In this document: positions 48,229-57,635 of the stretch, one piece after another
Layout of the letters: every line of letters begins with the position of its first letter
Numbering within the stretch: position 1 is the first letter of the stretch
NCBI RefSeq assembly: GCF_963664075.1
Contig: NZ_OY760916.1
Span: forward strand, 3,245,001-3,309,000
Reading direction: 5' to 3'
From: an uncultured Desulfobulbus sp.
Lineage (GTDB): Bacteria; Desulfobacterota; Desulfobulbia; Desulfobulbales; Desulfobulbaceae
DNA length: 64,000 nt
Program-made: the position numbers and the translations under genes
The notes under the pieces: generated by a model
Database searches by the model: none
Seen by the model: the letters and a program-made list of their open reading frames with translations, nothing else
Told to the model about the DNA's origin: nothing

Positions 48229-50238
48229 ATGCAGTGGTTCTTCATGACCATGGTGGCTGCCGGAGCTGTCATTCTGACCATCTCCGTCCATACCAGTCGC
48301 GGCTTAACCCAATTGGTCCCCGAAACACTCAAACCAAAGTGGCGCATTCTGACCCTGCTCATTGCCTGCTTTATTCTCGGGTACTGTGGCTATCTGATTA
48401 TTCAGCTCGCGGAAATCACTTTCCCCATGCAACTACTGATCAGTGTCATTTTTTTTGGGGGTTCTCTTTTTGTCTACGGGATAGTTTCACTCACCGGCCA
48501 CACTCTGCATAGTCTCAAAGAACTCAACCATAACCTGGAACGAGAGGTTCAAAAACAAACTCAAAAACTGCACCTGAGTAATCGCCACCTAAGCCAATCC
48601 GAAGAAAAATTGCGGGAGCAAAATATATTTCTCAACTCGGTTATCAATGCGCTCCCCCACCCCTTTCTCGTCCTTGACCCTCAAGATCACTCCATCCTCC
48701 TTGCTAATACAGCTGCAGGATACTCCGCCCAAAGCGGTACAACCACCTGTCACCAGCTTTCCCATGGGGACAATACTCCTTGCACAGGCAAAGACCACCC
48801 CTGCCCCTTGCGTGAGATTATCAAGAACCAAAAGCAGATCGTGGTTGAACATGTGCACCATACACCCGAGGGAAACGAACAAATTGTCGAGGTGCATGGT
48901 TATCCGGTGTTGAACGCCAAGGGTAATTTGACGCACGTCATCGAATATTCAATCGATATTACCCTCAAAAAAGAGATTGAAGCGCAACTTCTCCAAGCAA
49001 AACGCACTGCCGAAGAAGCCAATGCCGCAAAAGGTGCATTTCTTGCCAACATGTCCCATGAAATCCGCACCCCGATGAATGCAATCCTGGGAATGTCTTA
49101 CCTGGCTCTGCAAACAGACCTTTCCCCTGGGCAGCGCAACTTCATTAAAAAGGTCCACCACTCGGCTAGCCACCTGCTGCGCATCCTCAATGACATTCTT
49201 GACATCTCCAAACTTGAGGCGGGCCGCATGCAAATAGTCCCCGAACCCTTTATCCTTCGGGAATGCATTGATGCAGTGCTGGAAACCTTCCAAGTTCAAG
49301 CAGAAGAAAAGGGACTGTCGCTTCAAACAGTGATAGAACCTGATCTCCCGAAAAGCTTTATGGGCGACGACTTTCGCATACGCCAGGTGCTGGTCAACCT
49401 AGTGGGCAATGCTATAAAGTTCACTACATCTGGATCAGTAACGATCAACGTGTATCGGGGACTTACTTCACCTGGTGAAAAAACAAGCTCGCTAACCAGC
49501 GTCCCCCTCCACTTTCAGATCTGCGATAGCGGTATTGGCATAGCTCCGGAACATGTGGAACGAATTTTCGACAGCTTTGAACAAGGAGATATTTCTTTCA
49601 CGCGCAAGTTTGGTGGAACAGGACTGGGCCTTTCGATCTGCAGTCAGATCATTACCTTGATGGGGGGGAAAATATGGGCTGAAAGCACGCTAGGAACGGG
49701 GAGCTGCTTTCATTTCACGCTTCCCTTGGAGCAGATTGAGATACAAAAAGACACAGAGCCCCATGACACCGTAAAGAAGCTTGAAAAACAGATTGCCGGC
49801 CTACGGATTCTTCTGGTGGATGACAACGAGGTGAATCGAGAAGTGACCAGTATGATGCTTGAAGCTAATCACTCTATCACCTCGGCTACGAATGGATTGG
49901 AAGCGCTTCATCAACTCGCCAGCCAGGAATTTGATCTCATCGTCATGGATGTGCAAATGCCCGTGATGGACGGGATAACAGCCACCACGGTCATTCGTAC
50001 CATTGAAAAGGGATTGCCCGTGGACACGCCCCTGCCCTTTGAATTACAGCAAAAATTAATCACAAGGATGCACCAAAGGCGCGTCCCCATTATTGCCATG
50101 ACAGCGCATGCTCTTGAAAAAGATCGAAATCAATGTATCCAGGCCGGCATGGATGGTTTTATTACTAAACCCTTTCAATATGAGCAAATGCTTCGCAGCT
50201 TTGAAGAGATCCGACAAAACTGTCTACGCTTTGCTTGA
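48229..50238 (+). CDS. Hybrid sensor histidine kinase with receiver domain
   Basis: The 669-residue membrane kinase has three TM segments (about 3-20, 40-60, 66-88), a coiled coil, a PAS domain (about 125-245) with a Cys-rich insert (TCHQLSHGDNTPCTGKDHPC), HisKA with His277 (MSHEIRTPMNAILG), an ATPase domain (DSGIGIA and GTGLGLSI) and a C-terminal receiver (about 520-665) with VMDVQMPVMDGI. The PAS Cys/His cluster may bind metal or a cofactor. GGGAGGG lies ahead of the ATG. The gene is alone; the partner acceptor (Hpt or regulator) is not adjacent. Signals unknown. Confidence 0.9.
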   Translation: MQWFFMTMVAAGAVILTISVHTSRGLTQLVPETLKPKWRILTLLIACFILGYCGYLIIQLAEITFPMQLLISVIFFGGSLFVYGIVSLTGHTLHSLKELNHNLEREVQKQTQKLHLSNRHLSQSEEKLREQNIFLNSVINALPHPFLVLDPQDHSILLANTAAGYSAQSGTTTCHQLSHGDNTPCTGKDHPCPLREIIKNQKQIVVEHVHHTPEGNEQIVEVHGYPVLNAKGNLTHVIEYSIDITLKKEIEAQLLQAKRTAEEANAAKGAFLANMSHEIRTPMNAILGMSYLALQTDLSPGQRNFIKKVHHSASHLLRILNDILDISKLEAGRMQIVPEPFILRECIDAVLETFQVQAEEKGLSLQTVIEPDLPKSFMGDDFRIRQVLVNLVGNAIKFTTSGSVTINVYRGLTSPGEKTSSLTSVPLHFQICDSGIGIAPEHVERIFDSFEQGDISFTRKFGGTGLGLSICSQIITLMGGKIWAESTLGTGSCFHFTLPLEQIEIQKDTEPHDTVKKLEKQIAGLRILLVDDNEVNREVTSMMLEANHSITSATNGLEALHQLASQEFDLIVMDVQMPVMDGITATTVIRTIEKGLPVDTPLPFELQQKLITRMHQRRVPIIAMTAHALEKDRNQCIQAGMDGFITKPFQYEQMLRSFEEIRQNCLRFA

Positions 50239-50257
50239 GCGCTGAAAAATCAATTAT

Positions 50258-51850
50258 TCAAGATTCCAATGACCGCCCGGTGCGCTGGTGAAAAACCACC
50301 GTCCCGTTGTATATACGCTGGCGACTAGCTGCAGCCAGCCCCAGTAAACCGATGGCAAAAAGAGAGATAGAGGCGGGCTCTGGCACGGCCTTAATAGAGA
50401 GAAGGTACTGGCTGGTGGTTGCACTCCCCTCGTTAGCCACGGCAAGAAAAGAGGCACCATTATAGGAGTAGGCATAAAAACCTTCCGGGGCCAGGTCACT
50501 GGCAGCATAAATCAAGCTGAGAAAATCGACATTGGCGGGGTCGGTAATATCAAAAGCCATAATAGCATTACTGCGCTCCAGGCCAATAAAGGCAAGAGTA
50601 GCACCTTCAGCCTCAAGCAGCGCTACTCCTTCAGGCTCCGGCCCTTTGTTATCACTTCGTCCATCATCCCATAGCTCCGGATAGTTGTCCTTAAGATAGG
50701 ACTCAATAAAATCACCGCTGTCCCACACCAACTGCCCCTTGGCATCCCAGATGGAAAACGACCGTGCACCATAGGAAAAGAGTTGATCGTAATCGCCATC
50801 ACCATCGGTATCACCGTCCACAGAGGAGACATTGAGTTTTCCCAGGTTTTCCTTTTCTTGCAGAAATGATGCATTGGGAAACGCTGCAGAATCAAGCGTC
50901 AGGCCGCTCACCTCTACATTTTCTCCTCGATCATCTCCCTCATTTGCCGTGACATAATAATTTGCTCCCCCCGCTTGATAGGAGGCGATTGCATCAGGCA
51001 TATACATCCCCTGAAGAGGCCAGGTCTTAATATTACCGTCTATCTTATCTTTATTTGAGGCATCCAGGCCATTGCCGCTGAGGCTATGATCCTTGGTGCC
51101 CAGCGGCAGAATCTCAGAGATCATCTTCGTGTTCAGATCCAACACAGCCAGGCTGTTGTTTTCCTGCAAGGTGACATAGGCGGTTTTCCCGTCAGGACTC
51201 ACGGCGATATATTCCGGCTCAAAATCCTCAGCAGCAGTTTTATCTGTGAAAATTCGCACGCCTTCGTTCCGAAGACTCTCCTCATGTCCAATATAGGCTT
51301 CAAAACCAGCAGTGCTCACACTGTACGAGTTTGTCGCATTCTCATATTCGATAATACTGACTGAGCCGACCGGATCTGCAGTGTCATTGGCTTCTCCCTC
51401 ATTGGCCACAAGCAGACTCCCTGTTTGGGTAAAGATCACCATATCCGGGTTGGCTCCTACCTCTACGTTTGCCTGGATAGTCCCATCGAGACCCAAAAAA
51501 ACGACCTGTCCAGCATCAGTCTTTTCGGTGGCACTTACAGCAACAGCTACCCGGCCATTATGAATTGCGATGGAGTTGGCCTCTCCATATTGACTTAGAT
51601 CGACGGTTGCCACACGTTTTCCATCCGTTGCACTCAGAACATCGATGCCGTTGCGCCCAACCACCCACAACTGATTGTTTGTTGTATCGAGCGCTAAAAT
51701 TTCGGCGGTGGTGGCAGCTGAGCCGTCCACGCTGGCATTGCTGGTTGTCCACTGGTGACTCCAGCCCAACTCAATGGCTGTGGCCTGAGCAGTCAGTGGC
51801 AAGAAACAGAAACAACTGATCGCAAGTACAGAAAAACATTTTTTCATCAT
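50258..51850 (-). CDS. Choice-of-anchor-I protein with PEP-CTERM tail
   Basis: The 530-residue exported protein has a signal peptide (MKKCFSVLAISCFCFLPL, cleavage near AQA), a beta-propeller-like body with NEGEAND, EPEYIAVSPDG and PDAIASYQ segments, typical of the choice-of-anchor-I family, and a PEP-CTERM sorting signal VPEPASISLFAIGLLGLAA then SRQR at about 494-517. Proteins with this tail are processed by exosortase and attached or released at the surface. An extra 14 residues after the Arg cluster (IYNGTVVF and so on) are unusual. No exosortase gene is in this window. GGAGGGG lies before the start; either of two adjacent ATG (51850, 51847) can be used. Confidence 0.85.
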   Translation of the reverse strand: MMKKCFSVLAISCFCFLPLTAQATAIELGWSHQWTTSNASVDGSAATTAEILALDTTNNQLWVVGRNGIDVLSATDGKRVATVDLSQYGEANSIAIHNGRVAVAVSATEKTDAGQVVFLGLDGTIQANVEVGANPDMVIFTQTGSLLVANEGEANDTADPVGSVSIIEYENATNSYSVSTAGFEAYIGHEESLRNEGVRIFTDKTAAEDFEPEYIAVSPDGKTAYVTLQENNSLAVLDLNTKMISEILPLGTKDHSLSGNGLDASNKDKIDGNIKTWPLQGMYMPDAIASYQAGGANYYVTANEGDDRGENVEVSGLTLDSAAFPNASFLQEKENLGKLNVSSVDGDTDGDGDYDQLFSYGARSFSIWDAKGQLVWDSGDFIESYLKDNYPELWDDGRSDNKGPEPEGVALLEAEGATLAFIGLERSNAIMAFDITDPANVDFLSLIYAASDLAPEGFYAYSYNGASFLAVANEGSATTSQYLLSIKAVPEPASISLFAIGLLGLAAASRQRIYNGTVVFHQRTGRSLES

Positions 51851-51951
51851 TCCCCTCCATGGTTAGAACATATTTTCCTCCAAGGACACCAAAATAGGGC
51901 ATGGTACTCAAAAACCATTAACAGCAAGTTAACACTTCATTACAATTCTAT

Positions 51952-52250
51952 TTATTCAAAAACCGGCTGCATCGAATGTTCAATCAACAACAAATCGCTC
52001 CGTGCATAGCTCTCCTGCTGCCCACCTTCATAGGTGTCAAGCCTCCGCTCGTGCTCACGAGGCAACAAAAAAACACAAGTCCTTCAACCTGTTCATCGTC
52101 GGCAAGGACAACATTGGCATAGCCGCGTGCGTTGATGATCCAGCGATATCCCGGCAACGCCCCGCCCCCGATTAATTCCCCCTGGGGACATCGACTCTTC
52201 ATCTGCTGCAGGCACATATTGAAACCATAAGCAAAATAAACCTGGCTCAT
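51952..52250 (-). pseudogene. Gamma-glutamylcyclotransferase-like gene with a frameshift
   Basis: From the ATG at 52250 the protein reads MSQVYFAYGFNMCLQQMKSR, then LPGYRWIINARGYANVV, the GGCT/AIG2 fold start with the YFAYGxNM motif. After VEGLVF a run of seven T moves the frame to a stop. Adding one T gives LPREHERRLDTYEGG then ESYARSDLLLIEH and a stop at 51952, which is the missing half of the fold, with Glu in YEG. So a single-base shift in a homopolymer breaks a normal gene. It starts 1-2 bases after the radical SAM stop, translationally coupled. True pseudogene, phase switch or sequencing error are all possible. Confidence 0.78.
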
Positions 52251-52251
52251 A

Positions 52252-53595
52252 CTACTCCTCCACCGCCCTGCCCTGCTGTACAAGAGCTATGGTTTCTGGC
52301 GCTGAAGCGTTTCCTCCCCTGCTGCCAGCAAAGCCCCCAAGCCTGGCATAATCGGTTTTTTTGCGGCCATCAAAAAGGTTACAGGCCCTGGCATAGCGAA
52401 TATCTTGCAACCAGAACCTGAGAAAATCAGGATCACGATAATGATCTGCTGTCAGTTGCCATGGCCTGGACAGCCCCCGGATCATGGGCCCAAATAACTC
52501 GGAAGGGTCGCGAAAACATTCCCAGTCGCATCGGCGACAATCCGACTTTCGATTGGCCGCCACTTTCGCTTCATCAAGCTCCCACAACTTTCCCATCCCT
52601 TCGTTACCCCGATAGCCACAAGGGTAGGTTTGTCCATCACTACTGTCCACAAAAAGGTAATCACTGCCCCCCCGACAGCCATAGCCATGCCCTTTGTGCT
52701 GCCCGTGATGGCCAATCATACTGTGGAGAGTAGAAAGTGGTGTGACGATACGAATGCGCGCCCGATATTTTTCGACAGCCGCAAAAAGTGCCCGATACAA
52801 AAGAATCTTCTCCTGCTGATCAAAACGGACAATTCGCTCTGATCCGGTTGCGGCATACACCGCCTGCAGACCGCTCTCTCCAGGCTCTATACTCATGGGA
52901 TAGCAGGCACTGGTGAGAGTGAAGCCCATGTCGATAATCAGCCGGTACAACCGATCAAACCCCTGGCTAAATGCCTGCGAAAACCGCCCCTCGTCAACGC
53001 CATCACCTTCAAGGGGGGCCAACGAGGTAGTTTCCTGGGTGAGATTACGGTTAAGACCGACATTGGCAGAGGGATAAATACCGTGTGCATGAAAGATAGG
53101 CAGCGCCTTCTCTATACCTTTGAGGACGTCTGGAAAACCACGCATGGAATCATGGGTGGCTGGCTCAGAAGAATCTATTGAAAACCAAAGATTACGTAAA
53201 GGCGTTGCAGCCAGGCGCTCGGCTAATCGATGTACCTTGTCGATGAACCCAACCTCCTGATGATAGCGAAAGAGAAAACCATTGGTACCGGTTCGAATGT
53301 ATCGATACCCCGCTCGCCCCGCGTAGTTGATAAGCTCTACCAGATCATTGAGGAGCAAAAATGGTTCCCCTCCGGTAAACGACACCATGCGCATACCGCG
53401 CCTGGCTCCAGCATCAAGCAACCGCTTGACATATTCTTTCTCCAGTCGTTTTCTGGGGTAACGGTTCAAGACCCGCATGCCGCACTGGGGACAACGGGCA
53501 TTACACCGATCAGTCAGCTGAATAATTAATTGCCCCGGTGCCTGACCGCGTAGCAAACGCCCCCCTGTACACAAGCTTTCCACCACATGTCCCAT
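52252..53595 (-). CDS. Radical SAM protein with SPASM-like Cys-rich C-terminus
   Basis: The 447-residue enzyme has the motif CNARCPQC (Cys 31, 35, 38), SFTGGEPFLL and a later Cys cluster: a C-x-G-G-S-D motif, then YPCGYRGNEG and CRRCDWECFRDPSELF, which resembles a SPASM/auxiliary cluster domain. Such enzymes modify peptides or small molecules. The ATG at 53595 has GGAG 7 bases ahead; a GTG at 53601 is less likely. It is coupled to the frameshifted cyclotransferase-like gene. A strong terminator ends 19 bases ahead of the start, so expression is probably gated by attenuation. Confidence 0.83.
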   Translation of the reverse strand: MGHVVESLCTGGRLLRGQAPGQLIIQLTDRCNARCPQCGMRVLNRYPRKRLEKEYVKRLLDAGARRGMRMVSFTGGEPFLLLNDLVELINYAGRAGYRYIRTGTNGFLFRYHQEVGFIDKVHRLAERLAATPLRNLWFSIDSSEPATHDSMRGFPDVLKGIEKALPIFHAHGIYPSANVGLNRNLTQETTSLAPLEGDGVDEGRFSQAFSQGFDRLYRLIIDMGFTLTSACYPMSIEPGESGLQAVYAATGSERIVRFDQQEKILLYRALFAAVEKYRARIRIVTPLSTLHSMIGHHGQHKGHGYGCRGGSDYLFVDSSDGQTYPCGYRGNEGMGKLWELDEAKVAANRKSDCRRCDWECFRDPSELFGPMIRGLSRPWQLTADHYRDPDFLRFWLQDIRYARACNLFDGRKKTDYARLGGFAGSRGGNASAPETIALVQQGRAVEE

Positions 53596-53614
53596 ACTCA
53601 CTCTCCACTGAAAT

Positions 53615-53659
53615 AAAAAAGGGCTCTTACGCTGCTTTAATTACGTAAGAGCCCTTTTT
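53615..53659 (-). terminator. Strong bidirectional terminator in the radical SAM leader
   Basis: AAAAAAGGGCTCTTACG pairs perfectly with CGTAAGAGCCCTTTTT across a 12-base loop. On the minus strand the T run is only 7-10 bases before the ribosome binding site of the radical SAM gene. It may end the upstream kinase transcript and also work as an attenuator for the radical SAM gene. The kinase stop is 135 bases upstream. Confidence 0.85.
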
Positions 53660-53793
53660 AGCACATCTCTGAAGATGTAAGGGTTAGGCCTTGGTTATAG
53701 CTTTATTGGCACCAGATTAGCGCCTTGATCCGAGCAGAATGGTGCCCAAATAAACGTTCAGAGCCTTAGATCAAATACCCCCAACTACGTTTT
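53660..53793 (-). promoter_or_regulatory. Structured leader ahead of the terminator
   Basis: Contains GGCACCA (53708-53714) pairing with TGGTGCC (53740-53746) and an ACATCT/AGATGT hairpin (about 53663-53678). A GG-N10-GC pattern on the minus strand (around 53731-53747) is similar to a sigma54 promoter but weak. The region might hold a regulatory RNA element; I do not recognise a known riboswitch class. Confidence 0.35.
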
Positions 53794-56700
53794 TTACTGC
53801 AGGGCTGTATCGATAGCGACTCCCAGCGCACTTTTCTTATAGGGTTTCTGGAGAAACACCTGTGGATAGGCCTGACGCCCTGAAGCCATCACCTGAGACT
53901 CATCATAGCCACTGGTTAAAATAAAAGGGAGATTGGGCGCCATCTCCTGTAAGGCAGCCATGATTTCCCATCCCCCCATTGTGGGCATGGTCAAATCACA
54001 GATCGCCAGAAAAATCTCGGTTGCATGTTCCTGAAAAAGTTGCAATGCCTCACCACCATCTGAGGCGCAGATACAGTCATACCCCAGGCGAGAGAGCATG
54101 GTTCGCGTCATGAGCCGAATCTGTTCTTCGTCCTCAATCAACAAAATTTTGCCGCCTTCCAACGAGGTTGTGTCATATTCGTCTTGTCTGGCAACCAGAG
54201 GCTCTTCAACAGCAACAGGAAGATATACCTGAAAGACGCTCCCGTTCCCCGGTGAGCTCTGTACCGTAATACCACCGCCGTGGGAACGAACAATGCCCAT
54301 AACCACGGGCAACCCTAAGCCGCGGCCGGTAAACTTGCTGGAAAAGAAAGGATCAAAAAGTTGCTCGATATCAAAAAGGTCGATTCCTACGCCTGTATCC
54401 TCAACCTGCACGCACACATATTCGAGAGCTGTTGGATCCCAATCCACGGGAAACCGATGCTGGTCGGCAATATCAGTGGGCCCCACCAGATACATTGAAA
54501 TATTAATGTGTCCCTGCTCTTGGCCAAGGGCTTCAGCTGCATTCACCAGCAGATTTTTCAGCATACGATTGAGGTGCCTGGCATTCCCTGACACCACTGG
54601 CCCAACCTGGGTGAAATGAGTCTGGAGCACAACTCCTTTCTGAACCAATGCCCGAAGCTGTGGCAGCGCCTTTCGATACAACGCGCCAAGGTCGAGCAGT
54701 TGACGCCGCCCCTCTGTTTGCCCCAGGTAGGTCAGCAGCAGACCACTGACCTCAACAGCGCGTTCGGCGGCCCTGGTAGCAGCACGCAAACTTGGCACCG
54801 AGGGAGCATCGTCGGGAAGGTCCTCAAGACTCATTTCTATATTCCCAATGACAACACTGAGCAGATTATTGAAATGGTGAGCAATAGCCCCAGCCATGCG
54901 ACTCAGACTTTCAGCCTTTTGCAGCTGCTGCGCCTGTCGCTCCCATTCTCGCCGCTCCTCTTCCATTTGTTTTTGTTCACTAAGATCGGTGTTGATTCCG
55001 GCAAGGCGAATGACTTCTCCCCGCGCATCACGCTGCACAGTTCCCCGGGTCAATACGGGCAGGTAGGTACCATCTTTATGGCGAAGACGAACATGAACTT
55101 CAAAGGTTTCCCTATTTTTGAAAGCCTCTTCCAGCTCTCGTTGAGCACGCTCGGTATCGTCGGGGTGCACCAATCCCATCCAGAGGTCTTCATTGAGATC
55201 CAGTTCCTCAGGAGTATACCCTACCATGGAGAACCAGCGGGGAGAGCAGTACAGCAGATCCGTCCCCCGATCCCAATCCCAAAGCGCATCTTTTGAGGCC
55301 TGCAGGGCCAAATTAAGACGTTCTTCACTTTTTTTAAGGGCTTCGGCAGCTTGCCTGCGCTTGGTGATATCAACAATCAATCCCTGGATTGAAAGCCCGC
55401 CTCTGGCCCGTGCGATCATCGTGGGTTTCACTTCCGCCCAGAGAGCTCGCCCCCCTTCACACACCAACTCAAGCTCCAATGTCAGCGGGAGCGTTCGATT
55501 TTCAACTGCTTCGGCAAAATGCTGCTTAACTCTCTCCAGGTCGATAGGTGCGACAAAATCAAAAATACTACGCCCCAAGAGGTCATGTTCTTTGTGGGCC
55601 CCCAGCATTTTCACCAAAGGAGCATTGACATAGGTAACTATCGACTGAGCATCACAGGCAAAAAATCCATCACGCAGACTAGTTATCAGATGCCGATATA
55701 GCTCCTCACGTTCACGCAGCTCATCCTCTGCCTGTTTTCGCACTGAAATATCACGTGAGAGGCTAAACATAACTTCACGGCCATCCCATTTAAAGGGACC
55801 ACCAACAATCTCTACCGGCACAATGCTACCGTCTTTTTTTCGATGATTGCACAGGGGAATAAATATTCCACCTTCGTCAACAGCCCTCTCCACTGTCTGC
55901 CTGGTCTCTTCTTTATCCATCGACACATCAACAATGGTCATACCACCCAAAAGTTCTGAACGGCTGTACCCATACAACCGTAGATAGGTATCGTTGACAT
56001 CGAGGAAGCGGAGAGTGACAAGATCAAAGACCGCCACCGCAAATATCTGATTTTCGAATATTACTCGATACTTTTCCTCACTTGTTTTGAGTGCTTCCCG
56101 CGCTTGATTGCGCTCACTGACATCACGACAGACACAAAAAACCAGCTTGTTCCCGTCAAACTCGGCACCATTGGTAGAAATCTCGACCTCGATAATCTGA
56201 CCATTTTTACGACGGTGCTTGGTTGCAAGCCGATCACCCCGGAGGTCTATCTGATTGACCATGGCAAGCAGTTCATCTTGAGACCAGTGCACATCCCAAT
56301 CCCAGACATGAAGATTCTGTATTTCTTCAGGGGAATAGCCAAGCATGTTGGCAAAACTGCGATTGGCCTCGTAGACCTTGCCCTGGTTGTCTAAAATGAC
56401 AATGCCATCACGGGACTGATCAATAAGAAGGCGACGACGGGCCAAATCGTCATCCCGCTCTGTTTCACGAATACTTTGCGCATGAAGATGACGGAGTGTA
56501 ATCCAGGCAAGCGCTGTGGTTGCAAGTAACAGCACCCCCAAAAGAAGCATACCCAGGCTTGCCTGCATGTGCCAGGGTTCCAAATACTCATGCTCCACCA
56601 AGCCTACGGTAATCGTAAACGGCCACCCCATGACACGTCGATAGCTGCAGAATCGGACAACAGCCTCTGGGGATGCCTCAGTTGTATAATTGCCCACCGG

Positions 56701-57432
56701 AACGTTACGTTCAAGGAGCTCCCGATAGGCTTGACAGGTTTGCTGACTTCCAGGCTTGCCAGCCGGACCTTCAAGGGTGGGAACTCGGGTAACCAGAGAG
56801 CCATCGGTGTAGCGCAGAGCAGCTGTCCCACTGGCACCAAAATTGGGATTACTTAAAACCCGGAAAAATACATCAAGGGGAACAGCAACGATGACCAGGC
56901 CCCCAAAACTGCCGTCCTGCTGATGGTAACAACGGGTAAAAGCAACAACCCATTGACCGGTTACGGGATCATGGATGACAGAGGAGACAATTGGCTCAGA
57001 AGCGCGGTGTTTTTGATGTGCTTGGAAATAGGAAAAATTCGTAATACTAACAGGCTCTCCTTCCTCGAGTCCTTCGCCCCAGATAAGGAGCCCCTGGCTA
57101 TTAGAGACTCGGACACTGTCAACTTCGGGGAGAGCATCCATTTCAAGGCGAAGTTGCCTGCGCATATCGGCTGAATCGGTCTGTCCTCCTTGCAGCTGCA
57201 GTTCCACTTCGCGGGCAATACGTAGCGCAGCTCCATCCACCAAACGGGCCTTATCGGCAATACGCTGTTCCAGCAGCTGAACTAGGTTATGCCCAGTGAC
57301 CTCTAAGCTTTCTAGATAGTGTGTACGGCTATGAAAAAGGAAAAAAAGCGCACCAACGACAAGAAGCAGGTCAATAAACACCGTGCCCCAGATAATAGAT
57401 TTTTCGAACCGTTTTGAGGTATCAAGCTGCAT
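53794..57432 (-). CDS. Large hybrid histidine kinase, dCache plus four PAS
   Basis: The 1212-residue membrane kinase has a TM segment (about 13-33), a periplasmic double-Cache-like sensor (about 40-285), a second TM (about 293-312), four PAS domains (about 325-830; each with a DVSERNQA-, DISVRKQA-, DITKRRQA- or DLSEQKQM-type linker), HisKA (His near 848 in AGAIAHHFNNLLSVV), ATPase domain (EDTGVGI and GRGLGLP) and a C-terminal receiver with Asp near 1145 (ICDLTMPTMGG). It senses an extracellular ligand and several intracellular cues. It is followed at 135 bases by the terminator. No partner regulator lies next to it. Confidence 0.92.
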   Translation of the reverse strand: MQLDTSKRFEKSIIWGTVFIDLLLVVGALFFLFHSRTHYLESLEVTGHNLVQLLEQRIADKARLVDGAALRIAREVELQLQGGQTDSADMRRQLRLEMDALPEVDSVRVSNSQGLLIWGEGLEEGEPVSITNFSYFQAHQKHRASEPIVSSVIHDPVTGQWVVAFTRCYHQQDGSFGGLVIVAVPLDVFFRVLSNPNFGASGTAALRYTDGSLVTRVPTLEGPAGKPGSQQTCQAYRELLERNVPVGNYTTEASPEAVVRFCSYRRVMGWPFTITVGLVEHEYLEPWHMQASLGMLLLGVLLLATTALAWITLRHLHAQSIRETERDDDLARRRLLIDQSRDGIVILDNQGKVYEANRSFANMLGYSPEEIQNLHVWDWDVHWSQDELLAMVNQIDLRGDRLATKHRRKNGQIIEVEISTNGAEFDGNKLVFCVCRDVSERNQAREALKTSEEKYRVIFENQIFAVAVFDLVTLRFLDVNDTYLRLYGYSRSELLGGMTIVDVSMDKEETRQTVERAVDEGGIFIPLCNHRKKDGSIVPVEIVGGPFKWDGREVMFSLSRDISVRKQAEDELREREELYRHLITSLRDGFFACDAQSIVTYVNAPLVKMLGAHKEHDLLGRSIFDFVAPIDLERVKQHFAEAVENRTLPLTLELELVCEGGRALWAEVKPTMIARARGGLSIQGLIVDITKRRQAAEALKKSEERLNLALQASKDALWDWDRGTDLLYCSPRWFSMVGYTPEELDLNEDLWMGLVHPDDTERAQRELEEAFKNRETFEVHVRLRHKDGTYLPVLTRGTVQRDARGEVIRLAGINTDLSEQKQMEEERREWERQAQQLQKAESLSRMAGAIAHHFNNLLSVVIGNIEMSLEDLPDDAPSVPSLRAATRAAERAVEVSGLLLTYLGQTEGRRQLLDLGALYRKALPQLRALVQKGVVLQTHFTQVGPVVSGNARHLNRMLKNLLVNAAEALGQEQGHINISMYLVGPTDIADQHRFPVDWDPTALEYVCVQVEDTGVGIDLFDIEQLFDPFFSSKFTGRGLGLPVVMGIVRSHGGGITVQSSPGNGSVFQVYLPVAVEEPLVARQDEYDTTSLEGGKILLIEDEEQIRLMTRTMLSRLGYDCICASDGGEALQLFQEHATEIFLAICDLTMPTMGGWEIMAALQEMAPNLPFILTSGYDESQVMASGRQAYPQVFLQKPYKKSALGVAIDTALQ

Positions 57433-57635
57433 ACAATAGCCCTCAAGGCCTGGTTACAAATGCAGTGTAGATCAAGGAAAGGTTGAAAAAAAACGAGAAC
57501 TCTTTACCAGCAGAGATGAATATGGTTTCTATTTACGCATGATTACCTTAGTTATGCAAACCAATTTCACATTTTACCAGAACTCTAGTAACTCTCCCCT
57601 CTCGCCGAGTATTTTGCACCCTATCAACTGAAAGA
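57433..57635. other. Divergent intergenic region
   Basis: Separates the large kinase (minus) and the glycosyltransferase (plus). AT-rich in its middle; no supported gene. Presumably contains both promoters. Confidence 0.35.

Noticed and set aside
53706..53723. TGGCACC-N-AGC, sigma54-like on the plus strand
   Set aside because: Satisfies GG-N10-GC, but points into the 3' end of a minus-strand gene; it is more likely part of the leader's inverted repeat.
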